Shown: positions 1 to 10,549 of the stretch, one piece after another
Layout: each line of letters starts with the position of its first letter
Position numbering within the stretch: position 1 is the stretch's first letter
Assembly (NCBI GenBank): GCA_963726715.1
Contig: CAVSDF010000005.1
Location: 62,001 to 126,000, forward strand
Origin: CAVSDF01 sp963726715
GTDB lineage: Bacteria; Bacteroidota; Rhodothermia; Rhodothermales; BA12
Reading direction: 5' to 3'
DNA: 64,000 bases
Notes under the pieces: generated by a model
Database searches by the model: none
What the model was told of the DNA's origin: nothing
What the model saw: only the letters and a program-made list of their open reading frames with translations
Made by a program: the position numbers and the translations under genes

Positions 1-3000
1 CGGAGTGGCCTACGGCACCTGCGGCGTGCCGGGCGCGACGATCTCGACGGTCGGCATCCCGCCCGTCACCGCCGACGACAGCGGCGACTACAGCCTTGCG
101 CTCCAGCCCGGCCGCCACGTCCTCACCGTCGCTCGCAACGGCCTCGTCTTCACGCCCGAGACGATCTCGTTCGACCTCACCGGCGACGTCGCCGGGCAGA
201 ACTTCGTCGCCGGGCCGCTGCGCCGCCTGATCGTGCGCACCGAGACGGCGGGCGGCTTCTCGATCGGCACGCACACGCTCCGCATTCGGAGCGAGGACGG
301 CTGCTACGACCGCGAGGCGACGACCGACGCCGACGGCTTCTTCGTCGACGACCTGCCGCCGCTCCGCTACACCGCGCAGGTGACCGCGACGGTGCTCAAG
401 CCGAACACCGGCCTCGACCAGATCGACGTCGACCGCTACTTCACCGGCCTCGGCGCCCAGGCCATCGACCTGACCGAGACGGGCGACACGCTCGAGATGG
501 CCTACCACGCGCCGCTCCGCATCACCCTCGACGGGCTGCCGACGGCGGACAAGCAGATGTGCGCGGCGCCCGCCAAGCTCGGCCTGCCGACGCTCGCGCA
601 GGGCCTCGCGATTCCGCTCTTCTACGAGGTCATCGAAGACTTCGGCGCCCTCGGCTCCTTCCCGGCGCGCGACGTGCGCGTGCGCATCGTCGACGAGATC
701 GCCGACGAGGCCGACATGCCCCTCGACTCGACGATCGCCATCGGCAGCCTGGTGCTGCAGACCGCGGTCGGGCAGCCGAACGTACTCGCCGGGCGGGTCG
801 TCGATGGCGTGGACCGGAGCCACCAGAAGTCGATCCAGATCACCGCGACCGTCGGCACGCGCACCGCGACCCGCACCGACTGGGCGGTCGTGACGGGCAC
901 GAAGGCCCGCAACGGCTCCTTCGTCTCGCTCGCGACCAACCCCGTACCGCTCTACGTGCTGCGCGACCCGCCGGGCGATGCGTCGTACTCGTACCTCGAA
1001 AAGGGGTCGAAGACCTGCTTCACCCTCGCGGATTGGTCGACCTCGAACCAGCTCGGCACCGTGAGCAACTTCACGTCGCTCTTCGGCGCGCACGCCGCCT
1101 TCGGCATCGGCATCGCGATCGAGTCGCGCGTCGGCGTCGGCGCGCAGGGCACGGGCGCGGTGAACATGTCGTGGCGGCGCGAGGGCAACACGCAGGTGTG
1201 CCTCGACGCCAAGGAGCGCTTCTCGACGAGCGACGATCCGTCGTTCGTGGGCGAAGACGCCGACGTGTTCATCGGCGCCTCGTTCAACATGCTCTACGCG
1301 CAGACCGACGAGATCCGCGTCAACGCGCAGACGTGCGCCATCGAGCCCTCGACCGGCTTCGGCGTCGCCCCCGACCCGACCAAGCCGATCTCGAGCGGCT
1401 ACGCCTACACGACCAAGCACATCCGCGACGTGCTCCTCCCGCAGCTGAAAACGCTCAAGGCCGCCGCAGCGCCGACCGACACGACGCGCTACAGCACGTA
1501 CATCGACAACTGGCAGCACCACCTCGATTACAACGCCCAGCTGCGCCGCCCGGTGACGAAGGCCGGGGGCGCAGGCTCGGAGCAGAAGTCGTTCTCGGGC
1601 GGGACGACCTACGCGGCCTCGTTCACGGCCGACACGACGTACTACCATGCGTGGAGCACGCACATGTTTACGGAGAACGGCCTGGGCGTGAACAACATCA
1701 TCAAGACGCCCCTTTCCGAAGTCTCCGGCGGCTTCCTGCTCAAGTTCACCCGCGAGACGACGTTCGAACTGCCGGGCTTCGTCGGCGCGCCGCGCTTCAA
1801 CGGGCGCGAGTCGTACACCGGCACCCGCACGACCGGCTACGTGCTGGCCGACAAGGACGCGGGCGACCAGTACGCGGTCAACGTCCGCCCGGAGAGGGCG
1901 GAAGAGGTGCCCGTGTACATCACGACGCGCCGACCGGATGACGTGGCCATCGGCTACGGGCTCACCACGGGCGCCCAGCTCACCGGGAAGCTCACCCAGA
2001 AGCTCATCGCCGCGTTCGCCACGCAGGCCGGCAAGGTCGCCTCCCAGCGCTCGAACATCCTCACGGCCGCCGTGGGCACCGGCATCGACCTCGCGTTTGG
2101 GCTCACGCAGGGCATCTACGACCTGAGCGCGCTCCTCGACCCGGAGAACGTGGCGACCTCGTCGGTGGAAACGAAGATGCGCGTGCCCTTCGGCTCGCCG
2201 GTCTTCGACCTCGTGGCCGGGTCGTCGTCCTGCCCGTGGCTCCCCGACCCGACGTTCTCGGCCTCCGGCAGCGCGCAGAAGGGCACGCTCCGCCGCGACC
2301 TCCCGACGCTCGCCATCGGTCGGACCTCGCTGCGTGAATGCCGACCCGAACAAGCCCGCCGTTTTCTCGCTCTTCCTCGGCAACGCGAGTGAGTCGAGCG
2401 AGACGCGGCGCTACGTGCTGCGCGGTGTGAACGAGCGCAATTCGAACGGCGCCGTGCTCCGCGTCAACGGCATCGCCCTCGGCGCCACCGGCATGGTCTT
2501 CGCCATCCCGGCGGGCAAGCAGCTCGAGGCCACGCTGAGCGTCGAGCGTGGACCGACGCGCTTCCGCTACGACTCGCTCCAGGTCATCCTCGCGCCCGAG
2601 TGCCCCGGCCTCGACCTGACGATCGCCGAACGCGAAGCGGCCCGGCAGACGTTCTCGGTGTCGTTCAAGTCGGTATCGAGCCCGATCACGCTCTACACCT
2701 AGCCCGCGCTTCGACCTCGACTTCGGCGCCCTCCCCGACGCCGCCCTCGGCGACAGCCTCGCCCTCGCCGACTTCACGCTCGAAACGATCGACTACGGCG
2801 ACCCGGCGACAACTGCCGACGACGTGTACCTGACCGATGTCGGCATGGAGTACCGCCCGGCCACCTCGGCGGTCTGGCAGACCGCCTTCACCGCCACGCG
2901 CGCGCAGGTCATCGCGGCGAGCCCACAGGGCGCGCAGGCGACGACGTACTACACGCGCTGGAAGCCCAGGGCGAGCGATGTCGACGGCGCGTACGTCTTC

Positions 3001-5400
3001 CGCGCCTACACCCGCTCGACCGGGGGCGGTCCGGCAGGGGCCTTTTACTACGGCGAGACGATGCCGGGCCGCATCGACCGCAAGGCGCCGCTGGTGTTCG
3101 GCACGCCGCAGCCCGCCAGCGAGGTGCTCGCCCTCGGCGCCGATGTCGCCATCACATTCGATGAGCCCGTCGCGCCGACGAGCGTCCTCGCTGACTCGTC
3201 GGTTGCCGCGCTCGCATCGGCCAACCTGCGGCTCGTCTACGCCGACGGCGCCGAGTCCGGGCAGCGCATCCGTGCCCGCGCCGTCGTCAGCGGCGCATCG
3301 GTCATCATGACGCCGGTCGCAGGCTGGAGCGGCCTCGAAGGGCGCCTCATCCGCGCGGAGCTTCGCGTGCCGACGGGCGCCGCGCCGACGGTCAAGCCGC
3401 TCACCGACGTGATCGGCAACGCGCTCGTGGCCGCGCAGTCGTGGAGCTTCACCGTGCGGCGCAGCGTGCTCGCATGGAGCGCGCCGACCATCGGCGCATC
3501 GGTCGCCCGTGGCGTCTCGCCGCGCGTCACCGTGAATCTCGCCAACGGACGCACCTCCGCCGCCGACTTCACGCTCTCGGGCATCCCCGCATGGCTCACC
3601 CCGTCGGTGCGCTCGGGCACGCTCGCGCCCGGCGCCGTGTTGCCCATCACCTTCACCGGCGCCGACACGCTCTCGGGCGGCACGCACACGGCCACCGTGC
3701 TCGCTACGATGGGCACGACGGTGCTGCCGCTCGCGCTCACGGTCACCGTCGAGACGACGGCGCCTGCGTGGGCGGTCGATCCGGCGCGGTTCCAGCACAC
3801 GATGTCGGTGACGGCGCAGCTCTTCGTCCGCGGGCGCCCCTCGGTCGACTCGGGCGACAAGGTCGGCGCGTTCGTCGAGGGCGAGCTTCGCGGCGTCGCC
3901 TTCGTCGCGCCCCGCACCTCGAGCGGGGCAGCCCGCGCCTGACAGCAACCGCGTCACGCTGACGGTCTACTCGAACGCGCCGAGCGGCGAGGCGGTGACC
4001 TTCAAGGTCTGGGACGCCGACGCGAGCGCGCCGGTGCTCTACCGGCACGACGAGCCGCACGCTCGCCTTCCAGAGCGACGCGGTCATCGGCACGCCGACG
4101 CGGCCCCTCGCCATCCACGCGCCGTACGCGCCGGGCACGGCCAGCATCGCCCTCAACGCGGGCTGGACGTGGGTGAGCTTCCCACGCGTGCCCGTGGGCG
4201 CCCGTGTGGCCGACATGCTCTCGCCGGTCTTCGGGCTGAGCGCATCGAGCGGGGACGTAGTCAAGAGCCAGCGCGCCTTCTCGGTCCACACCGGAAATGG
4301 CGGCTGGGTCGGCCCGCTCGCCGACACGCTCGCCGACCCGCGCCAGGCGTACATGGTGCGCCTCGGCGCCTCTCAGGATCTCGTCGTCGCAACCGGTGGC
4401 GCCGCGCTCGCCGACACGTCGGCGGCGATCCCGGTCTCGGCGGGCTGGACGTGGCTCGGCTTCCCGCGCTCGCGTGCGCAGGGCCTCGACCACGCCTTCG
4501 CGCCTGGGCAGTTCAGCGTCGCGCCGCTCGCCGGTGACCTGGTCAAGAGCCAGACGGCGTTCGCGCAGTACGTGCCCGGAAGCGGCTGGGTGGGATCGCT
4601 CACGCAGGTGGAGCCGGGCCGTGGCTACATGATGCGCCGGGCGAGCGCCGGCCACGCTCACCTATCCGGCGGCGCCGCCGGTCACCTCCGCGGTATCGAC
4701 CGACGGCATCACGGCGTCGGAGTCGTCTGTCGATGCGGCGGCGCTCGGTGCGACGACGGCGGCGGCGATTGCGTCGTCGGGGTGGACGGTCAACGCGTCG
4801 GCGTACGCGCTCAACATGACGATGATCGCGGCTCTCGACGACGCCTCGGCGGCGCCGGGGATGCTCGTGGGCGCCTTCGTCGGCGACTCGCTGCGCGGCG
4901 TCGCACGCCTCCAGACGGTGCAGGGCGCGAGCCGCCCGGTCGCCTTCCTGATGGCGTACGCGAATGCGGCCAGTGGCGAGACGCTGTCCTTCCGCGTGTT
5001 CGACCCGGCGAGCGAGCAGGTGCGCGCGCTCGCCACGAGGCAGGCCTTCGTGGCCGACGCGGCCCTCGGCACGCTTGCCGCGCCGCTCGTGCTCCGTGGC
5101 GCGTCCGCGACGGCGGTCGATGCGCTGGCGCTTCCGACGGCCTTCTCGGTCGATGCCCTCGCGCCGAACCCGTTTGCGTCTCAGGCGGTGCTTCGGTATG
5201 CGCTGCCGAGTGCGGAGCAGGTGCGCATCGAGGTCGTCGACGTGATGGGACGGCGCGTGGCGGTGTTGGCCGACGCTCGTCAGGAGGCGGGCCGGTACGC
5301 GGTCGTGCTCGACGGCTCGACGCTTGCGAGCGGCGTGTACGTGGTCACGATCCGCGCGGGCGTCTACCACCAGACCGTCCGAGTCACCCGCGTTCGGTGA
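1..5400 (+). CDS. Giant secreted T9SS-sorted multidomain protein (5'-partial, frame-broken)
   Basis: This is the 3' part of one very large exported protein; the reading is open at the left edge. Five frame changes, all in the +1 direction, occur near 2333, 2701, 3937, 4061 and 4650, and joining the frames gives about 1,790 residues of coherent protein. The N-terminal part resembles carboxypeptidase-regulatory/SdrD-like beta domains. Around 3770-4130 there is a module with the motif VGAFVEGELRGVAF, and a second copy (LVGAFVGDSLRGVAR) lies at about 4790-5100. Between them are two copies of a roughly 90-residue repeat sharing GWTW, FPR, a VKSQ-AF motif, GWVG and YM-R. The last 90 residues (NPF, VVDVMGRRVAVLAD, LASGVYVVTI) are a T9SS type A sorting tail, so surface attachment or secretion is inferred. 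I cannot name a specific function. Confidence 0.75.
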
Positions 5401-5687
5401 CTTGGAGTTGACCCCGCTTCGTCGGCTCTCCCGCACGTTGTGGAGCCCGCTGTTGAGTCTGAGGAGCGAGATCGAGTGTCTGTGGAGCCGTGCGATCCGG
5501 TGGCGGATGATGCGGCTGTGACAGGCGAGCGGAAGCGATGAGGGGCTCGTTTGATCTGCCGACGCCGCATCGTCCGCGCCGACGGACCCTCGTGCCGGTT
5601 GCCGAGTGCTGAAAATCGATCCTCGACGCGGGGAGTGCCGCACCGGCGGCGCCGGGAGGGGGTCGCCACATCATACGGGAATCGTCC

Positions 5688-6569
5688 ATGATCATCGTCA
5701 CCGGAGCCACGGGCCTGCTCGGGAGCGCCATCGTTCGGCATCTCATCGGGCGCGTTCCGGCCAGCGGGGTGGGCGTCAGCGTCCGCGATCCTGCGAAGGC
5801 GGTCGCGCTTGAATCGCTCGGCGTGCGCGTCCGGCGGGGCGATTTCGGCGAACCGGAGAGTCTCGCGGACGCCTTCGAGGGAGCGACGCAGGTGCTCCTC
5901 GTCTCGTCCAACGCAGCGGCGTATGGCGGCGACCCGCTCGCGCAGCACCGCGCGGCCATCGCGGCGGCGCGCGCGGCCGGTGCCCGGCGCATCGTCTACA
6001 CGAGCCACATGGCCGCCGGCGAGGCGTCCGCGTTCCCGCCGATGCGCGACCACGCGGCGACCGAGGCGATGCTCGCCGAGTCCGGGCTTGCGTGGACGGC
6101 GCTGCGCAACGGCTTCTACGCGTCGAGCGGCATCGCCTTCATGGGCGGCGCGGCGGAGACGGGCACGCTCGACGCGCCCGAGGACGGCCCGGTGTCGTGG
6201 ACGACGCACGCCGATCTGGCAGAGGCGGCTGCGGTCGTGCTGGCCGATGAGGGTCGGGATGACGGACCGACGCCGCCACTCACCGGCGCCGAGGCGCTCA
6301 CGCTCGCAGACCTCGCGGCACGTGCGTCGGAGCTGCGAGGCCGTCCCGTCGAGCGGCGCGTCATCACCGACGACGACCTCCGGGCGCGGATGACCGCGCG
6401 GGGCGCCCCGGCGCGCGCCGCCGACACCGTCCTCGGCTTCTACCGAGCGGCCCGCGACGGCGAGTTTGCACGCGTCGATCCGGCGCTCGCGCAGCTTCTC
6501 GGACGCCCTACGATGGGGATGCGCGAGGTCCTCGCCCACCACATCACGGCGCAGCAGGCCACGCGCTGA
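5688..6569 (+). CDS. NmrA/QorB-like NAD(P)H-dependent quinone oxidoreductase
   Basis: The 293-residue protein begins with a Rossmann dinucleotide motif TGATGLLG at residues 5-12 and keeps the pattern of the E. coli QorB (YtfG) family throughout: PAS near residue 25, VRDPAKA, a second strand ending in RRGDF, LLVSSN, a YTSHMAA segment and LRNGFYASS. That family reduces quinones with NADPH in the cytoplasm. Length matches the family (about 285). The ATG at 5688 starts exactly at the first Rossmann strand. It stands alone after a 287-base spacer and is 20 bases from the next gene on the same strand. Family assignment is firm; the substrate is inferred. Confidence 0.8.
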   Translation: MIIVTGATGLLGSAIVRHLIGRVPASGVGVSVRDPAKAVALESLGVRVRRGDFGEPESLADAFEGATQVLLVSSNAAAYGGDPLAQHRAAIAAARAAGARRIVYTSHMAAGEASAFPPMRDHAATEAMLAESGLAWTALRNGFYASSGIAFMGGAAETGTLDAPEDGPVSWTTHADLAEAAAVVLADEGRDDGPTPPLTGAEALTLADLAARASELRGRPVERRVITDDDLRARMTARGAPARAADTVLGFYRAARDGEFARVDPALAQLLGRPTMGMREVLAHHITAQQATR

Positions 6570-6589
6570 CGGCGCTTTGCTGACCCACC

Positions 6590-7042
6590 ATGTCCCGCGA
6601 CGACCGCCCCGAACCGCTCTACCGCAAGGTCAACACGCGGGCGCGCGGCGTCCTCCATGGCACCGGCGGCGACTACCGGCACGTGCGCGGCAGCAGCGGC
6701 GAGGCGTCCGGGCGCGGCACGATGCACGCAGGCGCGCGGCGCGGGCGCGACTACACGCCGCTCTTCCGCTTCCTCCTCGCGCATGTGGGCGAGGTGTGGG
6801 ACGTGGTCTTCGCGGAGGCGTCGGCGCGACTCGACATCACCGATCCCGTCTTCTGGGTCGTCGCCCGGAGCGAGCGCGAGCGGCGCGAGACCGTCCGTGT
6901 CGGCGAGTCGACGTACGTCAGCGGCCTCTTTATCGACGACGACGGCATCCTCCGACGCGTCGCGCCCGGCCTGCGCCCCGAGCACATGACGCCCTCGTGC
7001 CGATGCTGCACCCACACGCTCGACGGCGTCCGCTTCGGGTGA
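6590..7042 (+). CDS. Orphan 150-residue protein with C-terminal CRCC cluster
   Basis: I do not recognise this protein. It is charged and soluble, with no signal peptide or membrane segment. The first 45 residues are Arg/Gly-rich (RGVLHGTGGDYRHVRG, RRGRDYTPLFR). The middle is a regular alpha/beta-looking stretch (LLAHVGEVWDVVFAEASARLDITDPVFWVV). It ends with SCRCCTHTL, a four-residue C-x-C-C cluster followed by Thr-His, which could bind a metal. The ATG at 6590 is preceded by CCCACC and no Shine-Dalgarno sequence. It sits 20 bases after the QorB-like gene, so co-transcription is possible. Codon usage looks like that of its neighbours. Confidence 0.6.
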   Translation: MSRDDRPEPLYRKVNTRARGVLHGTGGDYRHVRGSSGEASGRGTMHAGARRGRDYTPLFRFLLAHVGEVWDVVFAEASARLDITDPVFWVVARSERERRETVRVGESTYVSGLFIDDDGILRRVAPGLRPEHMTPSCRCCTHTLDGVRFG

Positions 7043-7130
7043 CGTGCGGCGCCGCTGGCCGTTCGAGCGTCGTGCAACAGTGGCCTGCGCGGACCGTAAC
7101 CGACGGCCTCACCCGCCCGCCGAATGCCCC

Positions 7131-7574
7131 ATGGACATTGCCCGAAACGCGCCCGCCATCGCCTCCGCCGGGGCCTACATCGCTGCGCCACCGCAGGTGG
7201 TGTGGGCGGTGCTCACGGATCTCGAGAGGTGGCCGAACTGGAATGGCGATGTGGCCTCGATCAAGGCCGACGGGCCACTCGCACCCGGGACGGTCTTCCG
7301 CTGGAAATCGGGCGGGATGCCGATCCGTTCGACGATCCAGGAGGTCGAGCACGCCCGCCGCATCGGGTGGACCGGGACCGCTCCGCTTGGCATCCGAGCG
7401 GTCCACCTCTGGTCGCTCGAACCGGACGGCGACGGCACGCGCGTCCGGACCGAGGAGTCGTTCGAGGGCGTCCTCGCCCATTTGTTCTCTGGCACGATGC
7501 GGAAGATGCTCGCCGGAGCGCTCGAACGGAACGTCGCGGCGCTCGGTGCAGAGGCGACGCGGCGAGCAGGCTGA
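7131..7574 (+). CDS. SRPBCC (START-like) family protein
   Basis: A 147-residue protein with the hallmarks of the SRPBCC/polyketide-cyclase fold: an opening strand AGAYIAAPPQVVWAVLTDLE, the RWPNWNGDV segment, FRWKSGGMPIRSTI in the middle and a long C-terminal helix (GTMRKMLAGALERNVAALG). Such proteins enclose a hydrophobic ligand in a helix-grip cavity; the ligand is unknown here. The frame is open further upstream, but the ATG at 7131, preceded by AATGCCCC, gives the canonical N terminus just before the first strand. It follows the orphan gene by 88 bases on the same strand and converges on the exporter gene that follows. Confidence 0.78.
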   Translation: MDIARNAPAIASAGAYIAAPPQVVWAVLTDLERWPNWNGDVASIKADGPLAPGTVFRWKSGGMPIRSTIQEVEHARRIGWTGTAPLGIRAVHLWSLEPDGDGTRVRTEESFEGVLAHLFSGTMRKMLAGALERNVAALGAEATRRAG

Positions 7575-7641
7575 GCGTCGCCCCGATCTCGCGAGGCACC
7601 TCGACAGGTGCACGTCGGTCAACGCAGTGCCGGTGGCGGCC

Positions 7642-8610
7642 TCAGCGGCGCAGTGCGGCGGCGGCGGGGACGCGGCGCGGCGGCGGCGGCGGGGCCGGGT
7701 GGGAGGCGCGGGACTTGGCGCGGCGCATCCAGACGAGGCCGCCGATGAGGAGCGCGGCGCCCGCGAGATGGTACCGCGTCACCGGCTCGCCGAGGAGCGC
7801 GAAGCCCATCGCGGCGGCGAAGAGCGGCGTCAGGTAGCCGAAACTCGCCGTCGTCGTCGGCCCGACGTGCGCGACGGCGGCGTTCCAGATCGCAAAGGTC
7901 AGGCCGACCGACAGCGTCCCCGAAAAGACGAGCGCCGCGATCGTGCCGCCCGAGAGCGCGCCAAGGTCGAGCGCCGTCGGGGTGGTCAGCAGGGCGACGG
8001 AGTAGAGGCCGACGAGGGCTGGGAGCATCGACGTGAAGGCGCCGGTCGCGGGGGGCACCTTTCCCGCGAGGCGCGCCTGTCGAACGGTGAAGACGGCCCA
8101 GAAGAACGAACTGGCCAGCATCGTCAGGTTGCCGGTGAGCGTATCGACGCCGCTGCCGTTGCGGGCGAGGGCGACGACGACGGCGCCGCCGAGCGCGAGG
8201 CCCATCCCCGGAAGCGCCGAACGCTGGAGGCGGTCGATGCCGGTCATGTGGCCGAGGCCTGCGGCCCAGAGCGGCGAGGTCGAGGTGAGCAGCGCCGCGC
8301 TGGCTGCGCTCGTGCGCGAGACGCCGAAGATGAAGGCCTCCTGGTAGAGGAAGTAGCCGAAGAGGCCGAGGCCGATGAGCGTAAGGCCGTGCCCGCGGAT
8401 GGCCTCGCGGTAGGTCAGGCCGAGGCGCCGCCGCTCGGCCCACCCGACGAGCGCGAGCGTGAGCGCGCCGAGGGTGAAGCGGAGCGCGTTCGCGTGGCCG
8501 GGCGCGAGCTCGCGGAGGGCGAACTTGAGCACCGGCACGTTGATGCCCCACACGGCGACGGTGGCGAGCAGGGCAAGTTCGTAACGGTAGCGGACGGCGA
8601 AGGCACGCAC
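7642..8610 (-). CDS. EamA/DMT-superfamily exporter
   Basis: The 322-residue product is a ten-helix drug/metabolite transporter: two EamA repeats, the first starting ELALLATVAVWGINVPVLKF and including ALRFTLGALTLALVGW, the second starting LTMLASSFFWAVFTVRQ and ending with the GEPVT-YHLAGAALLIGGL signature. These proteins sit in the inner membrane and usually export amino acids or other small metabolites. The GTG at 8610 (RAFAVRYRYELALL follows) is chosen because it puts a short positively charged leader directly before helix 1. The C terminus is a Pro/Ala/Arg tail of about 25 residues. It is divergent from the MerR-like gene across 270 bases. Substrate unknown. Confidence 0.82.
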   Translation of the reverse strand: MRAFAVRYRYELALLATVAVWGINVPVLKFALRELAPGHANALRFTLGALTLALVGWAERRRLGLTYREAIRGHGLTLIGLGLFGYFLYQEAFIFGVSRTSAASAALLTSTSPLWAAGLGHMTGIDRLQRSALPGMGLALGGAVVVALARNGSGVDTLTGNLTMLASSFFWAVFTVRQARLAGKVPPATGAFTSMLPALVGLYSVALLTTPTALDLGALSGGTIAALVFSGTLSVGLTFAIWNAAVAHVGPTTTASFGYLTPLFAAAMGFALLGEPVTRYHLAGAALLIGGLVWMRRAKSRASHPAPPPPPRRVPAAAALRR

Positions 8611-8880
8611 AGGGCAGGGGGCAAGGAGACGACGGACGGGTGAGGACGGACGACGGGGCGAGCAGGCGTCCGCCCCGTCCACGACGGGGGCGCGGCGATC
8701 CTCCACCAGCGACTCACGGCAAACGCCTCCACAACGCGGCGCCGCGGCCGTCGGCCCGCGACCGGCGTACCTTCGGGGCGATTTCACCCGCCGCAGCGCG
8801 GCCGGTCGTTTGTTGCTGATGGTTGGGCGTCCGCCGTCCGTCGTCTGCCGTCTGCCCACCGCCCTTCCCCCGATTCCGCC
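8611..8880. repeat. Divergent spacer with inverted GTCGTCCGTC-type arms
   Basis: The spacer between the exporter and the MerR-like gene carries a low-complexity GACGACGGACG-type stretch at 8629-8657 and its inverse (CGTCCGTCGTCTGCCGTC type) at 8825-8858, so the two could pair across the spacer. The same sequence type reappears at 49719-49753 and inside the coding region at 50764-50795. Promoters for both divergent genes must lie here, but I see no convincing -10/-35 pair. Confidence 0.5.
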
Positions 8881-9228
8881 GTGTCCGCCCCGTCGATCCG
8901 CAAGCTCTACCACACCATCGCCGAGGCCAGCGCAGCGACGGGCGTCGAGGCGCACGTGCTGCGCTACTGGGAGAGCGAGTTCCCCGAGCTTCAGCCGCGC
9001 AAGAACCGCAGCGGCCACCGCGCCTACACCGACGACGACCTCGACCTCGTGCGCCGCATCGCCCACCTGCTGCGCGAGGACAAGTACACGACCGAGGGCG
9101 CCCGCCAGCAGCTCCGCCGCAGCGCGCCCGTGCCGCCGCCCGACGCCTCCCAGGCCGACACCCTGCGCGATCTCCGCCGCTTCCTCGTCGCCCTCCGCGA
9201 CCGGTTTCCGGTGGATGCGGTGGGGTGA
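8881..9228 (+). CDS. MerR-like helix-turn-helix regulator
   Basis: A 115-residue protein with one MerR-type winged helix: YHTIAEASAATGVEAHVLRYWESEF at about residues 10-35 forms the helix-turn-helix, followed by the wing RKNRSGHRAYTDDDLDLVRRI. It is the short type with only a brief C-terminal helix and no ligand-binding or metal-binding domain, resembling the MerR-like proteins common in Bacteroidota. GTG at 8881 is the only start that precedes the helix-turn-helix. It may control the divergent exporter or the downstream phosphorelay genes; this is inference from position only. Confidence 0.8.
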   Translation: MSAPSIRKLYHTIAEASAATGVEAHVLRYWESEFPELQPRKNRSGHRAYTDDDLDLVRRIAHLLREDKYTTEGARQQLRRSAPVPPPDASQADTLRDLRRFLVALRDRFPVDAVG

Positions 9229-9392
9229 TCGGGAGTGGGGACGCGGGGCCGTCGGTCCGACCGCGCGTTGGGGGCACACCGGCGGACGGGGCGCGGTAAA
9301 TGGTGCAGGGATGGACCTTTGGCGCGGGAGGCGAGTCGTGTCGGCTCGTGTGGTCGTCTGGCTCCGCTCTCTCCTTCTGATGCGCGCCCGAC

Positions 9393-10514
9393 GTGCCCGA
9401 CTTCATCCCCCAATCGTCTCATTTCGGCTTCCTGGACACGCTCCGGGAGCCGGTCCTCGTCCTCGACGAGGGCCTCTGCGTCGTCGCGGCCAACCGCGCC
9501 TTCGAGCGCGGCTTCCAGGTGAACACGTCGGAGACGGTCGGGCAGCCGGTCGAGGCGCTCGGGTCGGGGCAGTGGCGGATTCCCCGCCTGCTCGACCTGC
9601 TCGCCCGCATCGTGCCCGACGACAGCACGTTCGACGACTTCGAGGTCGAGCACGACTTCGAGCACATCGGGCGGCGCACGATGCTCCTGAACGCCCGCAA
9701 GGTGCGCTGGCCGGGGTTCGAGGTGCGGATGGTGCTGCTCGCTTTCGAGGACGTCACCGAGCGCCGCGCCATCGAGGCCGCCCTCGCGCTGCGGAATCAA
9801 GAACTCGAAGAGTTCGCCTACACCGTCTCGCACGACCTCAAATCGCCGCTCGTGACCATCACCGGGCGCATCGGGCTGCTGCGGCGGCACCTGGCGTCGG
9901 GTGAGACGGACAAGGTCGTCGGCGCGATCGAGCGAATCGAACGGTCGGCGGACCGGATGGGACGCATCATCGGGGATCTGCTCGAACTGAGCCGTGCCGG
10001 GCAGGTGAGCGGCGAGGCTGCGCCGGTCGATGTCGCCGCGCTCGTCGCCACCCTCTGGGAGGGCATCGCCCCGCGCACCGACGCAAACGTCTGCCGCATC
10101 GAGATCGACGGCGCCATGCCGGGCGTCGTCGCCGACGAGGGCCGCCTCGCCGATGTGTTCGAAAACCTGCTCGCCAACGCCGTCACCTACGCCTGCACGC
10201 AGGGCCGCCCGACGACCATCCGCGTCGGGGCCGTCTCGACGCGCCGCGAACTCCGCTACTTCGTCGCCGATGACGGGCCGGGCATCGCGCCCGAGTACCA
10301 CGAACGCATCTTCGGCCTCTTCCAGCGCCTCTCGACGCAGCAGGAGGGCACCGGCATCGGCCTCGCACTCGTCTCGAAGATCATGCGCGCCTTCGGCGGA
10401 CGGGCGTGGGTGGAGTCGGAGGTGGGGCAGGGCGCTACCTTCTGGCTCGCCTTCCCGGCGTCTGCTCGCGCCGCCGCATCCGCCTCGGATGCCGCCCCCG
10501 CCGACCCCCTGTGA
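9393..10514 (+). CDS. Soluble PAS-domain sensor histidine kinase
   Basis: The 373-residue protein has an N-terminal PAS domain (residues 10-125, with VLVLDEGLCVVAANRAFERG), then a HisKA dimerisation helix with the H-box FAYTVSHDLKSPL (phospho-accepting His147) and a HATPase_c domain with VFENLLANAVTYA (N-box), ADDGPGI (G1) and GTGIGLALV (G2). No transmembrane segment is visible, so it should sense a cytoplasmic signal. GTG at 9393 is the first start in frame and leads directly into the PAS domain. It is followed 35 bases later by a receiver gene, suggesting one operon. The kinase core resembles the group that pairs with Rcp1-type receivers. Confidence 0.87.
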   Translation: MPDFIPQSSHFGFLDTLREPVLVLDEGLCVVAANRAFERGFQVNTSETVGQPVEALGSGQWRIPRLLDLLARIVPDDSTFDDFEVEHDFEHIGRRTMLLNARKVRWPGFEVRMVLLAFEDVTERRAIEAALALRNQELEEFAYTVSHDLKSPLVTITGRIGLLRRHLASGETDKVVGAIERIERSADRMGRIIGDLLELSRAGQVSGEAAPVDVAALVATLWEGIAPRTDANVCRIEIDGAMPGVVADEGRLADVFENLLANAVTYACTQGRPTTIRVGAVSTRRELRYFVADDGPGIAPEYHERIFGLFQRLSTQQEGTGIGLALVSKIMRAFGGRAWVESEVGQGATFWLAFPASARAAASASDAAPADPL

Positions 10515-10549
10515 CGCGCGCCGCCTCTCTCGTTCGTTCCTCCCGCCCG

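Noticed and set aside
5401..5687. Insertion-sequence remnant after the first gene
   Set aside because: No terminal inverted repeats or transposase fragments could be recognised.
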